Of a DNA stretch of 44,139 bases, positions 1 to 7,840 are shown piece after piece. Below the pieces are notes generated by a model. It was not told where the DNA came from, did no database searches, and saw nothing but the letters and a program-made list of their open reading frames with translations. Position 1 is the first letter of the stretch. The number at the start of each line of letters is the position of its first letter. A program made the position numbers and the translations under genes. This DNA comes from Gammaproteobacteria bacterium (GTDB lineage Bacteria > Pseudomonadota > Gammaproteobacteria > Ga0077554 > Ga007554), in assembly GCA_005240065.1 (NCBI GenBank), contig SBBG01000068.1, positions 1 to 44,139 of the forward strand. Reading direction: 5' to 3'.

Positions 1-88
1 AAAGCGGCGGCCCGCGCGAGCGCGCGGGGTGGGCGGCGTAGGGGGCGATATCCGGTTCCAGTTTTCGGTTTTCGAGTTTCGCGGCCAT
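1..88 (-). CDS. dgt: dGTPase-like protein, N-terminal fragment (cut by window edge)
   Basis: This reading frame runs leftwards off the window, so only about 29 codons are visible. It opens MAAKLENRKLEPDIAPYAAHP and continues to SRG. That resembles the start of deoxyguanosinetriphosphate triphosphohydrolases of the HD superfamily, where an (L)APYA...SRGRR stretch precedes the catalytic core. These enzymes hydrolyse dGTP to deoxyguanosine and triphosphate. The aroK-aroB-dgt order common in proteobacteria supports the call. Just after SRG the frame reads PPL, while removing one G from the GGG run would give the conserved SRGRRF, so a frameshift or base error is likely here. With so little sequence the identification is tentative. 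Confidence 0.5.
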   Translation of the reverse strand, partial: MAAKLENRKLEPDIAPYAAHPARSRGPPL

Positions 89-109
89 GGCTTATCCTCT
101 GTCACTGGC

Positions 110-156
110 GGGCGCATCTCACGCACCAACCAATGGTGCGCATGGCGCACCCTACG
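110..156. repeat. REP-like palindromic repeat, copy 1 (GTAGGGTGCGC family)
   Basis: The arm TGGTGCGCATGGCGCACCCTAC pairs imperfectly with a decayed left arm containing CACGCACCA. The same sequence occurs at 18926-18982 with both arms intact. The right end overlaps the TAG stop codon of aroB, so the element lies exactly at the aroB/dgt junction. It may act as a transcript-stabilising or terminating hairpin. Confidence 0.6.
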
Positions 157-1243
157 TTTCCTTGCACTCCTCGATCACCTCGCGCAGCAGACCGGGCGGG
201 AAATCGTCGGTCACCACCGACTCGCCGATGGCTTTGAGCAGCACCAGGCGGATCTTGCCATCCTGCACCTTCTTGTCCACCCCCATCAATTCGATGAAGC
301 GCGCGGTGTCGAGCGCACGCGGGGCACGGATGGGCAGGCGGGCCTGTTTGACCAGCGCCTCGGCGCGAGTCGCGTCGGCGTCGCTCAGCCAGCCCAGGCG
401 GGTAGACATCCGTGCCGCCATGACCATTCCGCAACCCACCCCCTCGCCATGCAGCCACGCGCCATAGCCCATGCCGGTCTCGATGGCATGACCAAAGGTA
501 TGGCCCAGATTGAGCGTGGCACGCACGCCGCCTTCGCGCTCATCGGCGGCCACCACCTCGGCCTTGTTGGCGCAGGAGCGCTCGATGGCATAGGCCAGCG
601 CGTCGTTGTCACGCGCCAGCAGTCTGTTTATGTTCGCCTCCAGCCAGGAGAAAAACGCCGGGTCACGGATCAGGCCGTATTTGATCACTTCGGCAAGACC
701 TGCGCTCAGCTCGCGGCCGGGCAGGGTGTCTAGCGTGGCGGTGTCGGCGATCACGCAGCGCGGCTGGTGAAAGGCGCCGATCATATTTTTGCCCAGCGGA
801 TGGTTGACGCCGGTCTTACCGCCCACCGAGGAGTCCACCTGCGACAGCAGGGTGGTGGGGATCTGGATGAAATCCACACCGCGCTGATAGCAAGCCGCGG
901 CGAAGCCGGCCATGTCGCCGATCACCCCGCCGCCCAAGGCCACCAGCGTGACGCGGCGGTCGAATTGCTTGCCCAGCAGGGCATCGAAGATGCGGCTCAG
1001 CACCTCCAGGGTCTTGTACTGCTCGCCGTCGGGCAAGATCACCGCCTCGCACTGCCAGGCACCCAGGGCGGTGCGCACCTGGTCCAGATACAGCGGCGCG
1101 ACGGTGTCGTTGGTGACGATCATCACCTGCTTGCCGCGGATGTGTGGCTGATAAAGATCGGAACACCCGAGCAGCCCATGACCGATGTAAATCGGATAGC
1201 CGCGCTCGCCGAGTTCCACACGCAAGGTTTTCATGTCGTTCAT
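152..1243 (-). CDS. aroB: 3-dehydroquinate synthase
   Basis: AroB converts DAHP to 3-dehydroquinate, the second step of the shikimate pathway to aromatic amino acids, using NAD and a divalent metal in the cytoplasm. The 363-residue product has the usual length. Visible signatures are DGEQYKT, the nucleotide-binding [11 protein letters not shown], and metal-ligand regions [20 protein letters not shown] and LHGEGV. The start at 1243 overlaps the aroK stop as ATGA, which indicates translational coupling; an internal ATG at 1234 is an alternative. The track's longer ORF (from 1282) begins inside aroK and is rejected. The gene is the second in a leftward aroK-aroB operon. Confidence 0.96.
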   Translation of the reverse strand: MNDMKTLRVELGERGYPIYIGHGLLGCSDLYQPHIRGKQVMIVTNDTVAPLYLDQVRTALGAWQCEAVILPDGEQYKTLEVLSRIFDALLGKQFDRRVTLVALGGGVIGDMAGFAAACYQRGVDFIQIPTTLLSQVDSSVGGKTGVNHPLGKNMIGAFHQPRCVIADTATLDTLPGRELSAGLAEVIKYGLIRDPAFFSWLEANINRLLARDNDALAYAIERSCANKAEVVAADEREGGVRATLNLGHTFGHAIETGMGYGAWLHGEGVGCGMVMAARMSTRLGWLSDADATRAEALVKQARLPIRAPRALDTARFIELMGVDKKVQDGKIRLVLLKAIGESVVTDDFPPGLLREVIEECKET

Positions 1244-1782
1244 CCGATGTGTTTCTCGTGCTCCGCCACCTGGCCCAACCACTCCTCTATCGACCTCACC
1301 GTGGCGCGGACGCTGCTGTTGTCAGTCTCAATGATCAGATCGGCGATTTCACGGTACAATGGATCACGCACCTTCATGATATCGGCGAGGCGCGCGCGCG
1401 GATCGGCGGTTTGCAACAAGGGGCGATTGCGATCTTTCGCAGTACGCTTGAGGAGATGGTCGATCGAGGCATGGAGATAAATCACACAGCCACGCGCCGC
1501 AAGATGGGCGCGGTTGGCGGGATCGAGCACCGCACCGCCGCCCGTGGCGAGCACGACGCCGCCACGGCGCGTCAGATCGTCGATCGCCTCGCGCTCGCGC
1601 CGGCGGAAACCCTCCTCGCCCTCGATCTCGAAGATCAGCGGAATGCCCGCCCCGGTACGGTGCTCGATCTCGTGATCGCTGTCGAGAAATGCCAGACCCA
1701 GGTCGCGGGCGAGCTGCCGGCCGATGGTTGTCTTGCCGGCGCCCATCGGGCCGATGAGGAAGATGTTGTTGGGTTTGGACAT
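1240..1782 (-). CDS. aroK: Shikimate kinase
   Basis: AroK phosphorylates shikimate at the 3-hydroxyl with ATP. The 180-residue protein has the kinase P-loop GPMGAGKT at residues 11-18, the DSD shikimate/Mg motif near residue 34, the GGG substrate-binding loop in LATGGGAV, and RPLL in the lid region. Length and fold order match the family. It is the first gene of the aroK-aroB operon and its stop overlaps the aroB start by four bases. It begins about 70 bp from the terminator that ends the neighbouring lipoprotein gene, so its promoter must lie in 1783-1850. Confidence 0.96.
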   Translation of the reverse strand: MSKPNNIFLIGPMGAGKTTIGRQLARDLGLAFLDSDHEIEHRTGAGIPLIFEIEGEEGFRRREREAIDDLTRRGGVVLATGGGAVLDPANRAHLAARGCVIYLHASIDHLLKRTAKDRNRPLLQTADPRARLADIMKVRDPLYREIADLIIETDNSSVRATVRSIEEWLGQVAEHEKHIG

Positions 1783-1854
1783 GGGACCGATTTTATCCTA
1801 AAACCGGGCGGGGAGGGCCAGTTTTGGGATGGCAACAACAGGGAACGATAAAGA

Positions 1855-1878
1855 ACAGGGCGCTTTTCAGCGCCCTGT
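1855..1878 (-). terminator. Rho-independent terminator of the Ig-like lipoprotein gene
   Basis: A perfect 9-bp stem (ACAGGGCGC / GCGCCCTGT) encloses a 6-nt loop. Read on the minus strand it is followed by TTCTTTAT. It lies about 30 bp beyond the stop of the lipoprotein gene and separates that gene from aroK. Confidence 0.75.
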
Positions 1879-1906
1879 CGTTGTTGGTATTCGACACTGA
1901 AGAACT

Positions 1907-3541
1907 TCAGTCCTGGACAGTTATCGACGCAGACGTTTTTTCTCCGCTCGGCGCGGTCACTATTACCGTCAGCGTACCACTACTTGATGCTCCATCAGTG
2001 ACAACGTTTATAGTATAGACCAGCGGTCCATTGGAGTTTATATTGCCCACCGTATAGCTTGTCGACCCGGACAATTTGCCGTTATCCGTAACGATGGCGA
2101 TGGTCGTGCCTCTCGGCATGGGCTGGTTATGCGCCAAATCTCCCACCGCAATCGTCACGGTCTGCGGCGCAGTCGCGACATTGATATTAGAGGGAGTGAT
2201 AACGATGTTGGCTTGTGTATCCGACATCACCAACACCGTGGAAGCGCGCACATTCAGCGTCTTTGTCGAGCCGCACAGCGTGCTGTGCGAGCACAGGATG
2301 CCGTTAAACTTTCCATCTGCGGCATCATGAAGATAGTTTTTGTTGAAATCCACGGAGAACTCGCCAGCATCCCACATACCGTTTTCGTTGTCGTCACGAA
2401 AGGCTTCCGGCAAGTCATTGATAGCCGGAAAACTGTCTCCATCGCTGAAATAACCATCGTTGTTGACGTCACCAAAGCTTTCTTCGCCAACGGCTGTCGC
2501 CAAGATCGTCACCCGGCCATTGGAAGGCCGTGGATTTTGACTCACCCAATCCACGGAACAGGCACCCTTCATGGTAGTGCACGACCCCCCGATCGATCCC
2601 CCCTCTGTCGTGAAGGTGACGGCGGTTCCGTCCGGCACAGGATTGTTAAACCGGTCGCCAAGCCGGGCGGTGATTTTCACCGTCACCCCATCGATATCCC
2701 AAGCCTCCGGATTCAAGGTTTCCGCGCTGAGAGAAGTGCTGTCCTGATCTGGTATACCGGTGGTGATCGCCAGTTGATCCGACTGCGTGCTGATAACAGG
2801 GGAAGTACCAACGATGATCGCCGTCACGCGTACTGGCGTGGGAATGGTTCCTGCTTGCACGACGGTCTGTGCCTGGCCGTTGGCGTCAGTTTTGGCCGCA
2901 AGCGGGGAAAGGTTCAACCCTCCCACATCGGTATCCAGCGAAAAGGTCACATCCTTGTTCGGCACCACACCCCCAACCGAATTTAATACTTTAAAGACAA
3001 TGGTGGAGGTTTCTGACAAACCCGCGCCACCCGTCCCTTTCAAGGCGATGCTGGATGGAGTAGCGGATACGAACTGGATGGAACCCAGAACCGCAGGCTG
3101 GACATTGATAACGCCGGTCGCGGTGAGTACATTGCTATTTATAGTGGCTGTAGCTGTAATGGTGTCGGTACCCTCACATCCCTTGGCAACATAATCGCTT
3201 ATGGCGACGCCGTTCACCGATTTGACAGGCGAGATCAGCGTGGCGGCTTGGGTACCCGCGCAACCCGAGGTAAAAGTGACCTCGGTTTCGGTGGTATAGG
3301 GCGCCCCTGTGGAGGCATCCGTCAATTTGGCGGTAACGCTCGCCTTCCCCCCGGCAGAAAGCGTCGTCACACCTATCGTCAGCGACATCTGAACCGTCGA
3401 GGTACTGGTTCCCGTACCAGTACCCGTACCCGTTCCAGGCGATGTAGTCCCCGCCCCCTTGAACGCGTCATCCCCACCACCACAGCCCGCCAGCGCGGCG
3501 ACCAGCAAAAAGGCGCTCAGTCTCTTCATGATGTTATACAT
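1907..3541 (-). CDS. Secreted Ig-like (Big_1/invasin-type) lipoprotein with EF-hand-like calcium loops
   Basis: The product begins with a lipoprotein signal peptide: hydrophobic FLLVAALAGC, with the lipobox cysteine near residue 20, followed by GGGDD, so it is probably an outer-membrane or surface lipoprotein. A low-complexity Gly-Thr run (residues about 30-47) links to repeated beta-rich modules of bacterial Ig-like character, for example TLSAGGKASVTAKL and NPVPDGTAVTFTTEGG. Residues 358-409 hold three spaced loops of EF-hand form, DVNNDGYFSDGD, DDNENGMWDAGE and a degenerate DFNKNYLHDAAD, inserted between Ig modules. Start 3541 has GAGAAG just upstream; ATG 3529 is also possible. No specific function is recognised; adhesion or a structural surface role is plausible. 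It diverges from the iron-transport operon across a Fur box. Confidence 0.75.
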   Translation of the reverse strand: MYNIMKRLSAFLLVAALAGCGGGDDAFKGAGTTSPGTGTGTGTGTSTSTVQMSLTIGVTTLSAGGKASVTAKLTDASTGAPYTTETEVTFTSGCAGTQAATLISPVKSVNGVAISDYVAKGCEGTDTITATATINSNVLTATGVINVQPAVLGSIQFVSATPSSIALKGTGGAGLSETSTIVFKVLNSVGGVVPNKDVTFSLDTDVGGLNLSPLAAKTDANGQAQTVVQAGTIPTPVRVTAIIVGTSPVISTQSDQLAITTGIPDQDSTSLSAETLNPEAWDIDGVTVKITARLGDRFNNPVPDGTAVTFTTEGGSIGGSCTTMKGACSVDWVSQNPRPSNGRVTILATAVGEESFGDVNNDGYFSDGDSFPAINDLPEAFRDDNENGMWDAGEFSVDFNKNYLHDAADGKFNGILCSHSTLCGSTKTLNVRASTVLVMSDTQANIVITPSNINVATAPQTVTIAVGDLAHNQPMPRGTTIAIVTDNGKLSGSTSYTVGNINSNGPLVYTINVVTDGASSSGTLTVIVTAPSGEKTSASITVQD

Positions 3542-3568
3542 GCTTCTCTTTCTCCATGGATTCTTGCG

Positions 3569-3600
3569 GCACCACCCCGCCAGGCTGGCAACGGGGTTTC
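3569..3600 (-). other. Hairpin in the 5' leader of the lipoprotein mRNA
   Basis: On the minus strand the leader contains ACCCC-GTT-GCCA-GCC-TGGC-GGGGT, a stable nested hairpin about 30-60 nt upstream of the lipoprotein start. It has no U-tract, so it is not a terminator. I could not match it to a riboswitch class; it may affect mRNA stability. Confidence 0.4.
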
Positions 3601-3685
3601 CGTGTGAGGAGTATCGGCAGAAGACAGGGAAGCTTTAATAGGAGGATCATCCCGTGCGTGGACAAGAACAAAACCAGTTGCACCC

Positions 3686-3707
3686 ACTAATGATAATCAT
3701 TATCATT
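3686..3707. promoter_or_regulatory. Fur box
   Basis: The 19-mer at 3686-3704 matches the consensus GATAATGATAATCATTATC at 17 of 19 positions, and the core AATGATAATCATTATCATT is a palindrome. It lies about 50 bp upstream of the iron-binding-protein start and between two divergent genes. Iron-dependent repression of the transporter is expected from known Fur biology. Effects on the divergent lipoprotein gene are possible but not shown. Confidence 0.85.
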
Positions 3708-3756
3708 AACACTTAGCATAACCATGCCCCTAAAAGGGATTTCCTGGAGAATAACG

Positions 3757-4776
3757 ATGCCCAGAATCAAGCACCCCCCTCTTTTCGCTACCCTCGCGGC
3801 CATTGCCTGCCTGACCTTGCTGCCCGCGGCGGCGCAGGCCGCCGAGGAATTGGTGGTCTATTCCGCGCGGATCGAGAAGCTGATAAAACCTTTGCTCGAT
3901 ACCTACAAAAAAGAAACCGGCACATCCATCAAGCTGCTGACCGGCAAGGAAGGGCCGTTGCTGGAGCGCCTCAAGGCGGAAGGGCCGAGAACACCCGCCG
4001 ATGTGTTGATCACGGTGGATGCCGGCAATCTCTGGCAGGCGGGACAAAGCGGGCTGCTGGCGAAGATCGATTCGAAGACCCTCACCGACAATGTGCCGGC
4101 CCATCTGCGCGACCCGGACGGCCAGTGGTACGGCTTGTCGATCCGCGCCCGCACCATCGTTTACAACACCAAAAAAGTGAAGCCCGCCGACCTTTCCACT
4201 TACGAGGCGCTGGGAGAGGCCAAATGGAAAGGGCGGCTGTGCCTGCGCTCGTCAAAGAAGGTCTACAACCAGTCGCTGGTGGCGATGATGATCGCCGAAC
4301 TGGGCGAGACCAAGACCGAGGAAGTCGTCAAATCCTGGGTGAAAAACCTCGCCACTCCGCCGTTCTCCGATGACGAAAACCTGCTGGATGCCTTGGCGGC
4401 GGGCCAGTGCGACGTGGGAATCGTCAACAGCTATTACGTTGGCCGTCTCCAGCGGTCGCACCCCAGCGCACCAGTCGCTATTTTCTGGCCCAACCAGGGT
4501 GATCGTGGCGTGCACGTCAACGTGTCCGGCGCGGGTGTCACCAAACATGCCAAGCATCGCGACGCGGCGGTGAAATTCGTCGAATGGTTGTCGTCGGAAA
4601 AGGCACAGAAGCTGTTCGCCGACGCCAATCTGGAATTTCCGGTCAATCCCAAGGTCAAACCCGACCCGCTGGTCGCAGCTTGGGGGACGTTCAAGCAAGA
4701 CACCATCAACGTCTCGGAGGCCGGCAAGTTGCAGGCCAAGGCGGTGATGCTGATGGATCGGGCCGGGTATAAATGA
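3757..4776 (+). CDS. fbpA: Ferric-iron ABC transporter, periplasmic binding protein (FbpA/FutA type)
   Basis: This is the periplasmic receptor that binds Fe(III) and delivers it to the inner-membrane permease. The start at ATG 3757 is chosen because GGAG lies eight bases upstream and a clean signal peptide follows (LFATLAAIACLTLLPAAAQA, cleavage before AEELVV). The track start at 3724 would put extra residues before the signal. Mature hallmarks are ELVVYSAR at the N-terminus, the mid-region VLITVDAGNLW, and the adjacent tyrosines in VNSYYVG, which in this family ligate iron. The length of 339 residues is normal. A strong Fur box lies upstream, and the stop overlaps the permease start (ATGA), so the two are one operon. 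Confidence 0.92.
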   Translation: MPRIKHPPLFATLAAIACLTLLPAAAQAAEELVVYSARIEKLIKPLLDTYKKETGTSIKLLTGKEGPLLERLKAEGPRTPADVLITVDAGNLWQAGQSGLLAKIDSKTLTDNVPAHLRDPDGQWYGLSIRARTIVYNTKKVKPADLSTYEALGEAKWKGRLCLRSSKKVYNQSLVAMMIAELGETKTEEVVKSWVKNLATPPFSDDENLLDALAAGQCDVGIVNSYYVGRLQRSHPSAPVAIFWPNQGDRGVHVNVSGAGVTKHAKHRDAAVKFVEWLSSEKAQKLFADANLEFPVNPKVKPDPLVAAWGTFKQDTINVSEAGKLQAKAVMLMDRAGYK

Positions 4777-6440
4777 CGACGCAGGCACCGGCCGGATACG
4801 TGCGCATGGCTCATGCCGCGATGCCGGGGCGATTTGTATCCAGTGGCGCGGGCTGGCGGTTGGCCAGCCTGCTCGCCGCCCTGCTGGTAGCGGCCCCCAT
4901 CCTGATGCTGCTGCCCGCCTGGCTGACGGCGGAGAATGAGGTATGGCGTCATCTCGTCGATACCGTCCTGGCCGGATTGTTGCGCAACACCGCCGTGCTG
5001 ACGCTGGGCGTGGGCGCGGGCGTGCTGACGCTGGGCGTGGGACTGGCATGGCTGACAGCGATGTGTGAATTTCCGGGCCGGCGCCTGTTCGACTGGGCAT
5101 TGATGTTGCCTCTGGGCATCCCCACCTATGTGCTGGCTTTCGTCGCGGTGGGTCTGCTCGATTTCAGCGGGCCGGCGCAAAGTGCTCTGCGCGAGATGTT
5201 TCCCGGCGGCTACTGGTTTCCGCAGGTCCGTTCCGAAGGCGGAGTGATCATAGTGTTCACCTTGGCGCTCTACCCCTATGTCTACATGCTGGCGCGCGCC
5301 GCTTTTCTCGGCCAGGGGCGCAACCTGCTGGAAAGTGGCCGCATTCTGGGACTGTCTCCACGTCAGGTGTTCTGGCGCGTGTCGCTGCCGATGGCGCGTC
5401 CGGCCATTGCTGCCGGTGTGGCGCTGGCGCTGATGGAGACCTTGGCCGACTTCGGCGCGGTCGCCATCTTCAACTATGACACTTTCACCACCGCCATCTA
5501 CAAGACTTGGTTCGGCTTCTTCGACATCAACGCCGCCGCACAGCTTTCCACCCTGTTGTTGCTGTTCGTCGCCCTGGCGATGTACGGCGAACGCCGTTTC
5601 CGCGGGCGGGCGCGGTTCCACACCGGCGGCAAGCGCGCCGGCCAATACCGCTACCGGCTGCAAGGGACGCGCGCCCTGCTTGCCACTGCGGCGGCCGGAG
5701 CAGTGCTGTTGCTGGCCTTCATCGTTCCTGTGGCGCAACTGGCGGTGTGGACGGTGAACGCAGGATTCACCGATCTGGATGAGCGCTATGCGCAATTCGT
5801 GATTCACACCCTGCTGCTGGGCGGATTCGCCGCGCTGCTGACCACGGCCAGTGCGCTGTTGCTGGCTTATGTCCACAAACTCTGGCCGGACCGCCTGACG
5901 CGCCTGGCCAGCCGTCTGGCGACGCTCGGCTACGCCATGCCGGGCACGGTACTGGCGGTGGGGGTGATGCTATTTTTCAGTTGGCTGGATCGGGGCATCG
6001 ACACGGCGTCCGGGCGCTGGCTGGGCGCTCCGGCAGAGCTGCTGCTCAGCGGCAGCGTGATCGCCTTGCTGTTCGCCTATCTAGTGCGCTTTCTCGCCGT
6101 GGGCCACGGCCCCGTGGAAAGCGGCCTGGAGCGTATCACCCCGTCCATCCAGCAGGCGGCGCGCAGCCTGGGCGCCGGACACCGCGAGGTGCTGTGGCGC
6201 ATCTACCTGCCGATGCTGCGCCCCGGCCTGCTGACCGCGGTGCTGCTGGTATTCGTCGATGTGATGAAAGAGTTGCCCGCCACCTTGCTGCTGCGTCCTT
6301 TCGACTGGGACACGCTGGCGATCCGCATCTTCGAGCTGACCTCGGAAGGCGAGTGGCAACAAGCCGCGCTGCCGGCGCTGACGCTGGTACTGGTAGGTTT
6401 GATTCCGGTGATAATACTGGTACGGCGGTCGGAGCAATAA
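4773..6440 (+). CDS. fbpB: Ferric-iron ABC transporter permease, fused two-domain (FbpB type)
   Basis: This 555-residue inner-membrane protein has about twelve hydrophobic segments arranged as two tandem BPD_transp_1 permease modules. Each carries an EAA-type cytoplasmic loop for contact with an ATPase: LGLSPRQVFWRVSLPMARPAIAAG in the first half and the equivalent LGAGHREVLWRIYLPMLRPG in the second. This fused architecture is typical of FbpB/FutB-type iron permeases. The gene starts inside the fbpA stop, so translation is coupled. No FbpC ATPase follows; a HIT protein begins five bases later. The ATPase must be encoded elsewhere or be shared. Confidence 0.92.
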   Translation: MTTQAPAGYVRMAHAAMPGRFVSSGAGWRLASLLAALLVAAPILMLLPAWLTAENEVWRHLVDTVLAGLLRNTAVLTLGVGAGVLTLGVGLAWLTAMCEFPGRRLFDWALMLPLGIPTYVLAFVAVGLLDFSGPAQSALREMFPGGYWFPQVRSEGGVIIVFTLALYPYVYMLARAAFLGQGRNLLESGRILGLSPRQVFWRVSLPMARPAIAAGVALALMETLADFGAVAIFNYDTFTTAIYKTWFGFFDINAAAQLSTLLLLFVALAMYGERRFRGRARFHTGGKRAGQYRYRLQGTRALLATAAAGAVLLLAFIVPVAQLAVWTVNAGFTDLDERYAQFVIHTLLLGGFAALLTTASALLLAYVHKLWPDRLTRLASRLATLGYAMPGTVLAVGVMLFFSWLDRGIDTASGRWLGAPAELLLSGSVIALLFAYLVRFLAVGHGPVESGLERITPSIQQAARSLGAGHREVLWRIYLPMLRPGLLTAVLLVFVDVMKELPATLLLRPFDWDTLAIRIFELTSEGEWQQAALPALTLVLVGLIPVIILVRRSEQ

Positions 6441-6444
6441 CGCC

Positions 6445-6855
6445 ATGTCCGCCTGTCCTCTATGTCACCCCCAACAGGAAACCGTGCTGTGGCGCAATGA
6501 GCGCTGCCGCATCATCCTGGTCGATGACCCCGGCTATGCCGGCTTCTGCCGCGTCATCTGGCAGGATCATGTCAAGGAGATGACCGATCTTTCGTCCGCC
6601 GAACGGCAGGAGCTGATGATGGTGGTGTTCGTCGTGGAAGAGGTATTGCGCGAAACGCTGCGACCGGACAAAATCAATCTCGCATCCTTGGGCAATCAGG
6701 CGCCGCACCTGCATTGGCATGTCATCCCGCGCTTCGCCGACGATACGCACTTCCCAGACCCGGTCTGGGCCGCAGCGCGCCGGCCCGGTTGTACCCGCAC
6801 AGTGGATACGCAGCGGCTTGTCCAGGTACTGGCGCAGCGCCTGGCAAGTAACTGA
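6445..6855 (+). CDS. HIT family nucleotide-binding protein
   Basis: The 136-residue product has the histidine-triad signature HLHWHVIPRF (His 88, 90, 92), the active site of HINT/HIT nucleotide hydrolases and transferases. An N-terminal CPLC pair is typical of the bacterial branch whose members are often annotated as diadenosine tetraphosphate hydrolases. The real substrate cannot be read from sequence. It lies five bases after the iron permease stop and probably shares its transcript, a position where an ABC ATPase gene would normally be expected. No terminator is seen between them. Confidence 0.88.
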   Translation: MSACPLCHPQQETVLWRNERCRIILVDDPGYAGFCRVIWQDHVKEMTDLSSAERQELMMVVFVVEEVLRETLRPDKINLASLGNQAPHLHWHVIPRFADDTHFPDPVWAAARRPGCTRTVDTQRLVQVLAQRLASN

Positions 6856-6912
6856 ACGCTCGTGTCTTCCGGGATGATCTCAATAGCGGGAGATCTTCAG
6901 AGGAGGGGCCTC

Positions 6913-7014
6913 ATGGAATTCGAACGCCTTGTTGTCTTATTATCTTCCTTCACCGTTTGTCTGGTGCTGCTGAGCAAGGCTTGCGCGCCATTGATACTGT
7001 TGGAATCTGAGTAA
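6913..7014 (+). CDS. Possible small membrane protein, 33 residues
   Basis: This ORF is too short for the track. It starts at ATG 6913 behind a very strong ribosome site (AGGAGGGG, five bases upstream) and ends at TAA 7014. The product MEFERLVVLLSSFTVCLVLL... is one hydrophobic helix with a short charged start and tail, the usual form of bacterial single-pass micropeptides. It lies between the HIT gene and the convergent apaG. I do not recognise a family. The strong Shine-Dalgarno site is the main support. Confidence 0.45.
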   Translation: MEFERLVVLLSSFTVCLVLLSKACAPLILLESE

Positions 7015-7029
7015 TGGGCGTCTCTACTG

Positions 7030-7413
7030 TCAGTGCAATATCCGCGGCACGGCGAGTGTAAACGCGGGAATCTCCGCCTCGAAGCGCGCACCGTCATCGG
7101 CTATCAGCTGATAGCTGCCCTGCATGGTGCCCACCGGCGTTTCGATGACCGCGCCGCTGGTGTATTGAAATGACTCCCCCGGCCGGAGATGCGGCTGCTC
7201 GCCTACCACTCCTTTGCCACGCACTTCCTGAATCTTGCCGTTGGCATCGGTGATGATCCAGTGTCTGGTCAAAAGCTTGGCCGGCACGGCGCCGGCGTTG
7301 CGGATGGTGATGCGGTAGGCGAAAGCGTACTGGTTTTGTTCGGGAACGGACTGTTCAGCAATGAAGAACGCCTCCGCCTCGACGCTTATATTGTAATTGC
7401 TATTCTTGCTCAT
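7030..7413 (-). CDS. apaG: ApaG domain protein
   Basis: ApaG/CorD proteins are small cytoplasmic beta-sandwich (FN3-like) proteins of uncertain role, linked in enterobacteria to Ap4A hydrolysis and Co/Mg phenotypes. The 127-residue product from ATG 7413 shows the family pattern: YAFAYRITIRN, RHWIITDANG, EVRGKGVVGEQP and the C-terminal GTMQGSYQL. The track start at 7470 would add 19 residues not typical of the family, so the internal ATG is preferred. It is transcribed against the HIT gene and away from arsC, apparently as a single-gene unit. Confidence 0.93.
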   Translation of the reverse strand: MSKNSNYNISVEAEAFFIAEQSVPEQNQYAFAYRITIRNAGAVPAKLLTRHWIITDANGKIQEVRGKGVVGEQPHLRPGESFQYTSGAVIETPVGTMQGSYQLIADDGARFEAEIPAFTLAVPRILH

Positions 7414-7481
7414 AAACCGTAATTCCTGCTCGCCTGATAGAATAAGATAAGAGTCGCTTCCATACTTCAAGAGTCATCCCC

Positions 7482-7835
7482 ATGCGCGTCGACGTCACTA
7501 TCTATCACAACCCGCATTGTAGCAAATCGCGCGAAACGCTCCAGCTTTTGCGGGATCAGGGCGTCGAACCCGCTGTCATCGAATACTTGAAAAATCCGCC
7601 TGGCAAGAGGCAACTGAAGAAGATCCTTTCCCTGCTCGGCATGTCACCGCGCGAGCTGATGCGCACCAAAGAAGTGGTCTACAAGGAAGCTGGGTTGGAT
7701 AATCCCAATCTCAGCCGCGACGCGCTGATCACCACCATGATCGAATACCCCATCCTCATCGAACGGCCCATCGTCCTTGCCAACGGCAAAGCTGCCCTGG
7801 GCCGGCCGCCGGAACGGATATTGGAAATTCTGTGA
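7482..7835 (+). CDS. arsC: ArsC-type arsenate reductase (glutaredoxin-coupled)
   Basis: ArsC reduces arsenate to arsenite with electrons from glutathione/glutaredoxin. The 117-residue protein keeps the catalytic cysteine in HNPHCSKSRET (Cys13). Arginines at 61 (LMRTKE), 95 (IERPIV) and 108 (GRPPE) align one residue off the E. coli ArsC triad R60/R94/R107. That argues for a true arsenate reductase rather than the YffB/Spx-like branch. No arsR, arsB or acr3 neighbours are present, so any arsenite efflux partner is elsewhere. The next gene overlaps or closely follows the stop. Confidence 0.9.
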   Translation: MRVDVTIYHNPHCSKSRETLQLLRDQGVEPAVIEYLKNPPGKRQLKKILSLLGMSPRELMRTKEVVYKEAGLDNPNLSRDALITTMIEYPILIERPIVLANGKAALGRPPERILEIL

Positions 7836-7840
7836 CATTG

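Noticed and set aside
3400-3470. Tandem GT-rich repeat (gtacccgtaccc...) as a mobile or phase-variable tract
   Set aside because: It encodes a Gly-Thr linker after the lipoprotein signal; the units are imperfect and a slip would need multiples other than three to switch phase. Ordinary low-complexity linker is simpler.
3569-3600. Leader hairpin of the lipoprotein gene as a riboswitch
   Set aside because: The hairpin is real, but I could not match conserved aptamer segments of cobalamin, TPP or c-di-GMP classes, so it is listed only as a hairpin.
4434-5876. 480-residue minus-strand ORF opposite the iron permease
   Set aside because: It is Gln/His/Arg-rich low-complexity translation of the antisense of a GC-rich gene, with no motifs; the plus-strand permease explains the open frame.
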